Below, one piece after another: positions 1 through 9,754 of a DNA stretch of 64,000 bases (its first letter is position 1; every line of letters begins with the position of its first letter). Source of the DNA: Pythium myriotylum (Eukaryota; Oomycota; Peronosporomycetes; Pythiales; Pythiaceae); contig JALJCQ010000014.1 in the NCBI GenBank assembly GCA_023091665.1, forward strand, positions 1,426,001-1,490,000, given 5' to 3'. The position numbers and the translations under genes were made by a program. The notes under the pieces are model-generated. The model saw nothing but the letters and a program-made list of their open reading frames with translations, had not been told where the DNA came from and searched no databases.

Positions 1-67
1 GGGATAATCACATACGGCCTGGCTCGATCTGGGTGCCGGAGCAACGGAGGAGCCTGGATCTTCATCT

Positions 68-3000
68 TCAACAGTTCGAACGCGCGCTTAGCTGGCTCGA
101 GCTGGTCACCAGCTCGGATTCGCTCGTCGGTGAGCTCGTAGACACGCTGGCGATGACCGAGTAGTCTTCGATGAACTTATTGTAATAGTTCAAGCTTCCT
201 AGGAGCGACTGGACACCTTTGAGACTTGAAGGGAACGGCAACTGTTCCAGCTCCTTGGCAATCTTGGGTGTTGCGACGATGCCTTCCTGGCTCACCTGGT
301 GGGACAGGTACTGGATCGAGTGCTTCCCAAACGCACTCTTAGGCAGACTTACGGAAATCCGCCAGTACCGGAGCCGGAATAGCAGCTTGTCCAGCACTTC
401 CAGCAACTCTTCCAGCGTCGTCGTGCCATAGGCGATGTCATCAATGTAGGAACTCCGCTTCAGGACCGGACCAAGTGCAGCTGGAGCTGGGATACTGAGG
501 TCAAAGACAGTCTTGTCACCATTTTCCAGCTCGGACTTGGCAACTTCCAGCTCCGTGACGGGCTCTAGACCTAGAGCGTGCATCACTTCTGGCTCGACCT
601 CGGCTTCTAGGTGCGGAGGGAGCCTGACGTAACCCCAGAGGGCGTTGTCAATGACCTTCTGGTAGATCAACGGAGCGTTTTTCAGACCGAACGGCATCCG
701 GATCCACTGGAAGTGGCCAAGTGGGCACACGAAAGCGCTGATGTGCTTGGCCCGCTGGGTCATAAGCACGGCCCAGAAGCCGCTGGCCATGTCGAGACTC
801 AGAAACCACATGACCTTCTCAAAGTTACCGAGAAGGTCGTCGATCAGTGGCAGCGGGTAGTTCATGAGCTTGATCAGCTGGTTCACGCGCCGGTAGTCGA
901 TGCAAAGCCGAATGTCGACGCCGTACTTCTTCATGACGATGACGATTGGGCTGGCCCACTCCGAGTCGGAATACTCGATGATTCCAGCATCGAGGAGCTT
1001 CTTGAGCAGCTCGTAGACCTGGGGAAGCATGTGCGACTTGATTCGCCTGGGTTTCTCGGCGACTGGCCTGGTTCCTGGCTCGACTTCGATGTCGCAGACG
1101 ACGCCCCTAGCTGGAGGCGGAAGCGCGTTGCCAGATCCCAGAAACGCTGACGCATGCTTGTTGATCACGTCGCGTATGAGCTGGTCCTGGACTGGGCTAG
1201 TTACGCCTTCTTCGCCAACATCGGCGCTGGCCATGTCGACTGGAGCTTCCAGGTCGATCTGGTCCGGGAGCATTGCGAGCTGGTCTCGGAGCTCGTCGAG
1301 CAGCACAAAGTCGGTGCCTTCGTGGTAAAACGAGACCGCATCGTCGTCACCCTGGTTATCTTGAGACGAAACCAGCTTGAAGGTGCACGCGAGACGTTGG
1401 ATCGGCGTGCTTTCCCGTCTCATTCGGCGCTGAACTAGCTTCATACCGATGGTGAGCTGCGGTTGGGCAGGAGCTTGAGGACTTGGAACACTTGCTGTAG
1501 AGGTCGCCCCCTGACTAGTCCTGGGTCGCTGAGCCGGCAGTGAGTGTTGCCGCTCTGGCTCGACTTGCAACAAGTGGAGTTCGCCTGAGTCTGGCACCTG
1601 GTCAAGAGCCATCATAACCACTCCGGCGCCTGCAGACCCCGCCTCGGCGGTAAGCTCACTCGTCAATGACGAGCTCGCCGGTACAACAGACACGCTCGGA
1701 GCGGCCACTCTGGGTAGGTTGGTGCCTGGCTCGGGCAGTCGTGCAGCTGGTGTTGCTAGCACGGAATCTTGTCGTGGTGGTGGTGGCATGGCTGTTTCCA
1801 GCTCCGAAGCGACTTCTCCTGGCTCAACATGTTGAGCACAACCTGGATCGCGCGCTTGGACTGGCTCAGGCTCGCTGCGTGGTCGCTCGGCGCTGACACC
1901 TTGAGCAGATCGCCCTCCTGGCTCAGACGATGCCACAGCAGCTTGGTCCAACTGGGAAGACGCACCTACACGAAGATCTGGCACATCTTCCAGCTCCACG
2001 AGCACCTCGCCCCTTGGCAGAATCTTCTTAGGTGCGTCGTAGGCTGGTTTAACCACAGCTGGAGGCAGACTGGCGTTGTAGGCGTCGATGAGCTCGTCCT
2101 GCGCCCGGTGGAACTGGCTAGAGTGAGAACCCTCGTAGACCAGCACCTGCCACTCAAGATACCTTGTCGAGTTGAGCCTGGCACCCTTCTGGCCTAGCGG
2201 CAGGTGCCCTTCCTCGACCAGGTGAGCGACTGGCGTCCGAGCTGGGATCATGATCGGCTGAGGTGACACATTCGTCACTCGGACGGCCTGAAGCTGGCCG
2301 TCTGGCCCGACGACGACGGTTGTCACCCAGTTGTCTTGACGACACGCCCAGACCTGAAGCTTTCCAGCTCGATGACGAGCTGGTACCAGCGTGCTGCGAC
2401 CCGGCGACAAGTAAATGTCTTCCAGGGTGCTGACTGACGCTCGTCCTGGCAGCTTCGGTCTTTGACCAGCTGCGGCCAGCGGGATGCACTCTTCGTCTGG
2501 CAGCCGGACCGACCCTTCGTAGGCACAGAGCCGGACTCCTGCCCGGACCATGAAGTCGAGTCCCAGCAAGCAGTCGATGCCCTCGCCAATATTCCCAGCC
2601 CAGAGGTCCAGAAAGTAGGCGACACTCATGCCGAGCGTCACCTTAACCCTGGTTCTGGCTGTGGCGTAGGTCACGACGCCGCCGATGCCGCTGACCTTGA
2701 GCCGGTCACCGAACTTGAGCTGAAGTCCCAGCTTCCTAGCTAGGTCCAGGCTGACCATGCTGGTCGATGAGCCGGAATCCAGCAAGATGCGGACCCTACG
2801 GTCGCACACAGCACCGTTGACGATGGCAATCCTGGCCTGGCCAACTGGCTCAGGGTGCATGGACCACCATCCACGACGTTCGCCTGGCTGGAGTTGGGAG
2901 TGTCTTTCCAGACCAGGACTTGGGTCGCCAGCACAAACAAGGAACGAACGCGCTTCGTTTTCACCTTGGCCAACTGGCAACTTGTTGTTGGTATTAATGT

Positions 3001-3111
3001 CTTCACTACCAACATATGCAAACACATGCATGACTTGGGCTTCTTGTGTCGCTTGAGGGACTTGAAGCTCGACGCGTACCGGATCCCCTCGGGTCCCCGG
3101 CGAGCTGCCTA
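68..3111 (-). CDS. pol: Gypsy Pol: aspartic protease and reverse transcriptase, frameshifted and incomplete
   Basis: This is the Pol polyprotein of the gypsy element. Counting from the ATG at 3031, an aspartic protease core LLDSGSSTS lies near residues 83-91 (DSG at 85-87), with a matching GIDCLLGLDF further on. A long proline/serine-rich linker follows. The reverse transcriptase covers about residues 680-960, with LCIDYRRVNQ, LSLDMASGFWA and the catalytic YIDD at about 862-865. The frame stays open upstream of that ATG into gag, so Pol is probably made by -1 frameshifting at 3112-3118 and not from its own start. Near position 135 the frame breaks. The next frame down to position 1 reads like the start of the RNase H domain, so one base has been gained or lost. 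The rest of Pol lies outside the window. Family assignment is firm; activity is doubtful. Confidence 0.88.
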
Positions 3112-4821
3112 GTTTAAAGGCTGGGCTGGGCCGGCTGGAGCAGCACTGGCTTTCGCCTCACCCTTAACCAAGGACTTGAGAGCCTTCTTCAGCTCGCAGT
3201 CGCCTGGAGAGTGCACCTCGTCACAGAACGAGCACCTCCTTGGGCAGGACTCAGGCCGATGACCTGGTGCCTCGCAGAGAGAGCAGAAACCTTTCTGCGG
3301 GCAGTCACTCGCCCAGTGTCCTGGCTCGTCGCAATTGAAGCAGTTCGGTCCGCGAGGACTCTGAACGCTTAAGCCAGGTCGAGAACGACTGGCTGAGCCA
3401 GAAACACTTGTGCCGGAGCTGGGAAGCTGGACCGAACGAGCGAAAGGAGCTTGGCCTGACTGGTGCGAGGCTGGCCCTTGAGCCGTAGCGTGACGACTCG
3501 ACTGGCTAGAGCTTGGACCGTATCGACCAGAATGACTCTGATCCTGGCTACCTGGCCTCCAGCGACTTGGATGCTGGTTCTGAACGCGGCCTGACAACTG
3601 GTAAACCGACTCAGCGTAGCAATCGCCTGGCTCATCGTCGTCGAAATGCACTCGACGCTCATCGCCCAGTCCCCACCCAGCTTCTTCACCATCTTCGTCG
3701 CCGTCGTAAGCATAATAAGCGGTCGCCGACCTGGGAATCGAGCGTTCGCGTTCGCGATCGCGATCCTGGTGCCGGCTGGAGCGACGATAGTCATCCCGGT
3801 CCACTTCTCGATCCAGATCTCTGGCTGCGTTCTCGAGCTGGGCCAACGACTCGTAAGAACGCCCTCTGAACGCATTCCTGGCGCTTTCGCTAGCCAGGCT
3901 CTTGATGAAGCGATCCAGATGGTTCTTGAGGTCAGTCGAGCTGGTCAGCGGGATGCGAGCCTTGACTGCCGCTGCATTCAAACGCCATAGATGCTGGAGC
4001 GGAGTCTCGTCCTTCCGCTGGGTCAACCCAAAGTACTTTTCGAACGGGGACCCTCTAGCGACGCAGAACTCGCTCTGGAACGCTGGGCTCAGCGAGTTCC
4101 AGCTCCGGCGAGCTGAACCAAGTTGTTGGAGCCAGGCCTCAGCTGGACCACGAAGGTATAGCTCGATATTCCGGCACCGCTCGGTGTCAGTCCAGTAACC
4201 ACTGTCTGCAAGGTACACATACTCTTTATACCAGAGTTTGCGGTCAGCTAGTGACTCCAGACCAGTAAACTTGTCTAGATACCGATTTGGCACAAACGGT
4301 CGTGGCACTGACTGGCCTAGCTGGCTCGGTGGCATCACGGAGGCTGGTAAGGCACTTCCCAGCTCATTAGCGCCATAGTCGGGCACTCTACGAGCTCTAG
4401 ACTCTCCAGCACCATCACTGGTGTAACGTCCAGCTGGAAAAGCTTCTGCGTGGACTGGAACCGGAGCTGACAACTGGGTCAGAGCAGGAGCTGCATGGAA
4501 AGTGACACCAGGAGCCGGATAAGGCGCATTCACGAGTGCTGGTGCTGGAGGCGCATGAGCTGACTGCTGCAGATGCGAACCAAACGCAAGTGGCGCCGAA
4601 ACCACTGGAGCGACGGCAGGTTGCTGGAAACGGTAGTTGTTAGGATCAACAAACCGTTGTGGTTGGACTTCTGGTCGAGCTGGACCAAACGCAAGGCTCT
4701 GACCGGCTGACTGGCTCGATGAAGACTGAACCAGGTCTGTCAGTGCGCGTACCAGCTTGCGGTGCCAGGAACGAGAACTGACTAGTTCGAAGACTCGATT
4801 GCCGGCCTGGAATACCGTCAC
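3109..4821 (-). CDS. gag: Gypsy Gag, capsid and nucleocapsid part
   Basis: This is the capsid and nucleocapsid part of Gag, which packages element RNA into particles. Numbering from 4821, a retrotransposon-gag-like helical domain lies at about residues 175-345, from the NRYLDKFTG start through the GPAEAWLQQL segment. An Arg/Asp/Ser-rich hinge follows. Two CX2CX4HX4C zinc knuckles sit at 494-507 and 513-526, and a third with one residue less (CX2CX3HX4C) at 530-542. The first codon of this open frame is GTG, and no ATG precedes the capsid-like region. It is therefore probably the continuation of the upstream frame at 4646-5992, reached by a +1 change of frame or broken by an indel. It ends at TAG 3111-3109, right after the slippery site. 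Confidence 0.8.
   Translation of the reverse strand: MTVFQAGNRVFELVSSRSWHRKLVRALTDLVQSSSSQSAGQSLAFGPARPEVQPQRFVDPNNYRFQQPAVAPVVSAPLAFGSHLQQSAHAPPAPALVNAPYPAPGVTFHAAPALTQLSAPVPVHAEAFPAGRYTSDGAGESRARRVPDYGANELGSALPASVMPPSQLGQSVPRPFVPNRYLDKFTGLESLADRKLWYKEYVYLADSGYWTDTERCRNIELYLRGPAEAWLQQLGSARRSWNSLSPAFQSEFCVARGSPFEKYFGLTQRKDETPLQHLWRLNAAAVKARIPLTSSTDLKNHLDRFIKSLASESARNAFRGRSYESLAQLENAARDLDREVDRDDYRRSSRHQDRDRERERSIPRSATAYYAYDGDEDGEEAGWGLGDERRVHFDDDEPGDCYAESVYQLSGRVQNQHPSRWRPGSQDQSHSGRYGPSSSQSSRHATAQGPASHQSGQAPFARSVQLPSSGTSVSGSASRSRPGLSVQSPRGPNCFNCDEPGHWASDCPQKGFCSLCEAPGHRPESCPRRCSFCDEVHSPGDCELKKALKSLVKGEAKASAAPAGPAQPLN
3112..3118 (-). promoter_or_regulatory. -1 programmed frameshift slippery site T TTA AAC
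   Basis: On the minus strand the last gag codons are CCT TTA AAC TAG. The heptamer T TTA AAC fits the X XXY YYZ rule in the gag frame, directly before the gag stop. A -1 slip enters the pol frame, which is open through this point. About 5 nt downstream AGCTCG can pair with CGAGCT roughly 35 nt later, a possible stimulatory hairpin. The pattern matches the known retroelement and viral -1 frameshift signal; use in vivo is inferred. Confidence 0.75.
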
Positions 4822-5992
4822 TCGAGCTCAGAATCGACTCTGGCTTGCGCATGGCGTTGACGTCGACTGGGGATCTGGACGATACCGTTGGAAACCGTTG
4901 CTCGGGTCGAATGCTTCGAAACCTGATCCACTCCTGGACTTCCAGCGAGAGTAGATATCTGGCGGACCGAACCTTCACCTCGACTTCGTGCAGATGGTGG
5001 CCTGCTAGCTCTGGAGCATGACGAAGTGCAGCTGGGACCAGATTCATGAACGAATACCCAGCTTCGAACAGAGCAGACTGGATCAATGCCAACATCTCGA
5101 TGCCAGATAGACCTTCTAGCCGGACAACGTGCAGGACCTTTCGTGGCGACAGCGGGTTCGTCGTGCTGATAATGTCGAAAAGCTTCAACCACGAGCCTGG
5201 CTCGTGAAACTTGTCCAGCACATCCGAGCTTCGCTCGATGACTTGTCTGAACCCGAGGTTGGGCGATCCAACTTCTCGAGGCACGATACGGTCTTCCGGT
5301 GCGTGACTCCAGATGTCAACGCACTCCTGGGTCACGAAAGCGTCGTGAATCTTGGAGCGACCACTTCTGGCGGCTGAAACGTCTCCCAGCTCATCGCCTG
5401 GATGAACTAGGTCCCTCGCACGGTTGTCGCGAGCCGTCATCTCGGTTCCAGGTCGCGACTTCACGACTTCGTCGGTCGAACTGGTACTTGGCGACTTCCC
5501 AGCTACTGGCTTGCCACCACGACCTTTTCCTGGCTTCCCAGCCTTCTTCCTAGCCTTCGAAGCTGCTTCGGCTTGGTCTTGGAGGCTGGACTTGGTCTTA
5601 CCAGTTCGCAAAGCGACGTCACCCAGATCAAGACTGCTGATATTAGCACGAGGTGAGCCATACTCAGTGCTTCCTTTGCGCGGGCTAGCTCGGCGTGGGA
5701 TTGCCGAGCCAGAAGGCTCCTTTTCATCGTCGTCGTCAGGCATAAGCACACGACGACGGGCAGCGGAGGACTGCCCCATCTTGCCAACGACTTGCTGGCG
5801 TGAACCAGCTCCACGACCGCCAGAGCGGGTCGTAGGCTGGCTGGTGGTGCCGGAACGCTGACTAGCTTCCTGGACACCGGTCGACTGGTCTTCATTTTCC
5901 ACAAACGAGAATGGTTTGACCATCTCGGCCTGGTTAGTGTCAGACTCACCAATAGCGGACATACTCGCACGACCAGTACTAGCTCCTGGCAT
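4646..5992 (-). CDS. Gypsy Gag, N-terminal part in a different frame
   Basis: This long open frame directly follows the LTR and primer-binding site. It can start at the ATG at 5992, which lies inside the primer-binding region, or at a later ATG near 5962. The first half is low-complexity, rich in Ser, Arg and Lys. Residues about 230-390 look globular and rich in Leu, Val and His, ending near QEWIRFRSIRPEQ. I recognise no named domain. It overlaps the capsid frame by 176 nt, and the overlapped end (Ser/Arg/Pro-rich) looks like out-of-frame translation. A single Gag split by a one-base change is the simplest reading; a separate matrix-like ORF joined by +1 frameshifting is the alternative. Confidence 0.55.
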   Translation of the reverse strand: MPGASTGRASMSAIGESDTNQAEMVKPFSFVENEDQSTGVQEASQRSGTTSQPTTRSGGRGAGSRQQVVGKMGQSSAARRRVLMPDDDDEKEPSGSAIPRRASPRKGSTEYGSPRANISSLDLGDVALRTGKTKSSLQDQAEAASKARKKAGKPGKGRGGKPVAGKSPSTSSTDEVVKSRPGTEMTARDNRARDLVHPGDELGDVSAARSGRSKIHDAFVTQECVDIWSHAPEDRIVPREVGSPNLGFRQVIERSSDVLDKFHEPGSWLKLFDIISTTNPLSPRKVLHVVRLEGLSGIEMLALIQSALFEAGYSFMNLVPAALRHAPELAGHHLHEVEVKVRSARYLLSLEVQEWIRFRSIRPEQRFPTVSSRSPVDVNAMRKPESILSSSDGIPGRQSSLRTSQFSFLAPQAGTRTDRPGSVFIEPVSRSEPCVWSSSTRSPTTTVC

Positions 5993-6000
5993 ACGCACCA
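5982..6000 (-). promoter_or_regulatory. Candidate primer-binding site of the gypsy element
   Basis: Two bases inside the LTR end the minus strand reads TGGTGCGTATGCCAGGAGC. It begins with TGG, as needed to pair with the 3' CCA of a tRNA primer. The tRNA was not identified. The first possible gag ATG (5992) falls inside this site. Confidence 0.5.
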
Positions 6001-6002
6001 GT

Positions 6003-7132
6003 TGTGATGAAGTGCGCTGCCTTTTCGCTAGCTCCTGGAGCTGGAAAAGGGTATAGACCTAGCGTGTATATGGGGAATACACGCAGGCGAACTTGGGCCC
6101 GTTGTGAAAACCCAAGTTCTGGCTTCGTACCTCACGTTATGTATCCCTTGACCGGTTCTTTTGAGCTTTGAAGTATGGGGAAATACGTCCACTTGGAGTA
6201 TTCCACCAACCCAAGACGGCTCAACCAGCTCTAGGTAACGATGAGGACCAGTCTTTTAATACACAAATACAAACGACACACTTAGACCCAGGACGGAAGA
6301 CTAACTTCGATCCGCTGGGTCTCGCCTGGGACGGAGGACAACCTCGATCCGCCAGGACACTGGGAATCCCCTCTGGGATCTGGGAAACTCTCTCTCAACC
6401 AAATGAAGTGTATTACTTTAACTGGGGAACTACGACCAGTTCCCAGCTATCGCAACACAAGAATACGCAAGAATATGGAGTGCTCCAGGTCTCTAGTACA
6501 AACTAGTACCCTTTGCAGGTGCCTCAAGGGCTGGAAAGGGGGTTGGCTCCTCTCCTCACTCGCAAACACACCAATACCCACGCACCAGCAGCCAGACACA
6601 CGCGCACACAGTCCACTACGGCAAATCCAACACACGCAGGCTTACCTTGTGGCGTAGACGCTGGGTCCTCCCGCGGTTCGACGGAGGAGACTTGGGGAGT
6701 TGAGAGCAAAAAGCGAAGTCTTTTGAATACAGGGTAAAACCCTAAGGGGAGCCAGGAACTGGCTCCCTGAACCCTACCTACTTAACTACCAGATCTGATA
6801 ATAACCCTACTCTGTGTGGTCTAACTGGAAATTGCACAATCCGAACTGGGAAAACCGGTAAAAAACAGTTTCCGGAATGGATGAATCTGGTCAACATCCG
6901 GAGAAAGCCAGCTCAAACCAGACAGAAAATCACCCACTGGGAAGGTCCAGTGGATGAACCCAGCTCCTGGCACACTGTGCCAGACTGGAAAGGTGGGTGA
7001 GTAGCTGGTACAGTGTACCAGGCTACTGCCACCTACCAACTCTTGTCATTTAATTTTCCTAGCTACTGATCCAGCTCTGTGCCAGCTCCTGGGGCCTGGC
7101 CAGGCTGCAAAAGACGCGGGCACTTTATCACA
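6003..7132 (-). repeat. 5' LTR of the gypsy element (1,130 bp)
   Basis: The boundaries come from matching ends. The plus strand starts TGTGATGAAGTGC at 6003 and ends GCACTTTATCACA at 7132, a 13-bp inverted repeat with one mismatch and TG...CA termini. The primer-binding site lies 2 bp from the inner end. Inside are an imperfect tandem repeat around 6287-6355 and a hairpin-forming segment near 6991-7026. No coding sequence is recognised. The second LTR is outside the window, so the ends could not be confirmed by LTR-LTR comparison. Confidence 0.65.
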
Positions 7133-7216
7133 ATCTCACATATCTCTAGTTATGCACTGACCAGAGTTGAATTCCATAGGAGGTTGGGAAATAAAAAGTT
7201 CCGCTGTGATTCATGA

Positions 7217-7723
7217 GTGGGGGGCGGACAGGACAGTCACGACACGAGTCCAGTTTTTTGGTGCTGCGTTAAAGTGCGCAAGGCGTATCAGTGTGGGTGC
7301 AAGGCAAGCCGACATAATGGCTGGATATGCAGCCATATCTTAGCGACAATGGCAATTATGGGCACTATCAGTCTGGACGGCGCCCTCTCATCTCTTCCAA
7401 TCCGACTTCCTCCTGGTGGGCAAGTCAAGGTTCGTGATGCCCTCTCACAGGATACACGTGACAAGAAATTCTTCTCCGTAGAGCATTTGGTAAGGTTGTT
7501 TCAGAAGCTACCTGCCCGCAACCTTCACTGGAATGTCCTCAAGGAGAAAGGGAACGGAGAAATTGTTGGGACCATCGTGAAGTGGATTCTCGGGGATGGC
7601 AGATACAAGTGGAAGGTGGACTATAGTGATGGGTCATCCGCCGAGCTTGAATGCGAAGCTCTGGCGGAGGCTATATCTTACAGTCACTCAGTCGGACTGG
7701 CCGTAATGGGGAAGCTGCTGTAA
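7217..7723 (+). pseudogene. C-terminal remnant of a MULE-type transposase-like protein with SWIM zinc finger
   Basis: A SWIM zinc finger of the form CxCx9CxH is visible (C26, C28, C38, H40, around YQCGC and ICSH). This finger commonly sits after the DDE domain of Mutator-like transposases and binds DNA or protein. Near the C-terminus a Tudor/chromo-like stretch, about residues 113-158 (KWKVDYSDGSSAELE), follows a spacer. No DDE catalytic domain lies upstream, because the gypsy LTR ends only 84 bp before. The first codon is GTG, so no proper start is present. I read it as a decayed 3' part of a MULE-type gene. A host SWIM-domain protein fragment is possible. Confidence 0.55.
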
Positions 7724-7904
7724 AGCTGCTATGGATCACATCGCATCACATTGCATCCATTACACATACATCATAATTCATACACAACATGCCGAGGTAC
7801 TCGATGACCATCCTTGTTATAAGCACTCGAGTGGTTACTCTGATACCATCTCGCTCAACCACATTTACTCAGAAAGCAGCCCAAATTGGTCATTACTCGG
7901 AGAC
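7724..7904. other. Spacer without recognised feature
   Basis: This short AT/CA-rich stretch between the SWIM remnant and the second gypsy relic shows no coding or RNA signal. Confidence 0.4.
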
Positions 7905-9036
7905 CACCCGAGAAGTACTCGATTTCCATGCTGGCACGATGTTGGGCATGACGCCAGCGATGGGCACGGTCTGTACGTTCGTCGGCCGCACGTCCACCAC
8001 GATGCGGTAGTCCTCTTCAGGACCCTTCTTGCGAATCGGGATCGCCGCACAGGCCCAGCGGCTCTGGTTGTTGCGGATCACGTAGCCAAACTCTTCTAGC
8101 TGCTTTGCATACTCCGTGAGGATCTTGGTCTTGATCGCCGAGTACGGACGTCCCTTCATGCGGTGGGGAACAGCGCCGTCCACCAGCACCACACGTAGAG
8201 GCTCTAGCTTCGCAGGCGGATCTGCGCCAAGCTTCGTGCGCCATCTTGCGCACCGCGACGTCTCACCCTAGCTCCGTCAGCTCCTGCACGACGTGACGTG
8301 AAAGCACGTTGCGATCGGCGGCAGTGTCTGGCCGGAAAGATACTTCGAGGACTTCGTTGAGGACAGCAGTGCGCTCTCCGTTCACAGCGAGAGACTTCTT
8401 GGCCTTGGCCTTCTTGGCGCTCACGCGGCTGTTCTTGTTCTCGTTCAGGCGCTCGAGCGCTTCCTTCTTCTTGTCTTCCGGCAGGTCACAGTTGCTCATC
8501 CAGTGTGGACCGCCACACAGCAGGCAGCCGTCTCGCGGCGGCGGCTTCGTCGTGCTCGATGAGTTGGTTTGCGTGGGCTTGGTCATCGCCGCGCTCTTCG
8601 AGCCCTCGCGAGGCTCATGTTCATTCTTGTGCGGCGCACGATCCGTCTTCTTGTTTCCACTTGCAGCGTGGGTCTCTTTCACAATACCCTTGGTTCGACC
8701 TTTGTCACCCATCTTGATTTCTTGCATGCACAATTATTAGTGCTGCTACTCGCGACCCCGTGCCACAAGCGCTTCAAACAGCACCATGTCATTCTTCTTC
8801 ACCTCTGGTCGCACCAGAGCCAGCCGCTCAATCTCCAAGCGCAATATTTCCGGCGTGATGCTGGCCAGCAGGTACTTGCAGCGCAGCGCCATGCGCTCAG
8901 CTTGATCGGGAGCGTCCTCGCGTCCTGGCCCGAGGATGCTGTCGAGACCATGCCCTTCGACGATCTGGTCGAACAGTACAAATTAGTTGAGGAAACGGGC
9001 CTCCGTGGCTTCCTCCTTGAGACCCATCTTCAGTTT
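7905..9036 (-). pseudogene. Decayed gypsy-type gag-pol relic
   Basis: Three pieces in changing frames on the minus strand follow gag-pol order. At 9036-8740 is a Gag-like helical segment with one internal stop. At 8733-8263 is a basic linker, a short zinc-knuckle-like motif (CLLCGGPHWMSNC) and a degenerate protease start where DTAAD replaces DTGA. At 8192-7905 is the N-terminal RT region (TEYAKQLEEFGYVIRN, then DYRIVVDVRP). Frames change between 8192 and 8263. The RT catalytic box and everything after it are missing. It is a different family from the element at 1-7132. It stops at 9036-9041, beside the TTAA junction of the next element, which suggests a transposon landed in it. Confidence 0.65.
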
Positions 9037-9044
9037 TGCCTTAA

Positions 9045-9754
9045 CCCTTTCGCGAACGACCGTACAAATTTTGATCGTTCTACACCTGTTTCAAAAGTAG
9101 TCGCAAATCACCCCCTCGAACGGGCAATTTTTGCTCGATCGACAAATGTACCACGCTGGACCGAATCTGGTTTTGATAATGTCCTGTCTTTGTACGAATT
9201 GCTGGAGGTGTTGTGCTGTCGGAGCGTATTTTTTAGCTAGATTCGGTTTTTCCGTGCAAAGTGCGTAATCTACGGCGGCTAGGTACGTGGTTGACCGAAT
9301 AAATCGTCCTTGGTGCACAATCGTATGGAAAGCAACGATGAAAGAAACGCCTTGGAGGGGAGTTTTGTGGAGCAATCACCGCTGACCTGACTACAATCAT
9401 GATTCGCGCACTGTCTATATCCGCTCATTCCCAAATCGTTGAGGCTCACTGGCGGCAATGTAGCCTGCACTTGCTCCGCGGGCACCGCTGTCCCGCGCGC
9501 CGCGCGGCGCGCGCCCAGTTCGCAGTACAGAGGTATCCGGTGCTCATCGGTCGTCGACGTCGACGGTGATCAGCTTCCCAACCTGCTTCGTGGATTGACA
9601 GAATGCCACCATAGCACTGCGTATTGGAGACGCTATCTGAAGGGCCAGTGCACTGTGCTAAAACCATGGATACCAAGCGACGAAGGCGACGCTTCTGCAA
9701 GTGAATCTAGAGACAGTCCGAGCTATTGATGGATGAGTATAATGGACTGGATTG
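9045..9754. other. Non-coding 3' region of the piggyBac element
   Basis: Between the TTAA-CCC end and the transposase stop codon I see only the subterminal repeats near 9050-9143 and GC-rich sequence at 9476-9520. Open frames here are short and without recognisable domains. Confidence 0.4.

Larger units (their letters stand above)
1..7132 (-). mobile_element. Ty3/gypsy LTR retrotransposon, 5' LTR through RT, cut by left window edge
   Basis: Read on the minus strand the order is 5' LTR (7132-6003), primer-binding site, gag in two overlapping frames, then aspartic protease, reverse transcriptase and the start of RNase H. Integrase and the 3' LTR would lie beyond position 1. The protease-RT order and the RT motifs are those of Ty3/gypsy elements, and the wording around the RT core resembles Phytophthora gypsy families. 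Gag is split by a frame change near 4700-4800 and pol by another near 135, so this copy is probably not autonomous as it stands. The gag-pol -1 frameshift signal is intact. Confidence 0.85.

Noticed and set aside
8309..8740. 143-codon plus-strand ORF
   Set aside because: Antisense shadow of the gypsy gag-protease relic.
9091..9375. 94-codon minus-strand ORF near the piggyBac end
   Set aside because: No domain, lies in the subterminal repeat region, and no supporting start or context.
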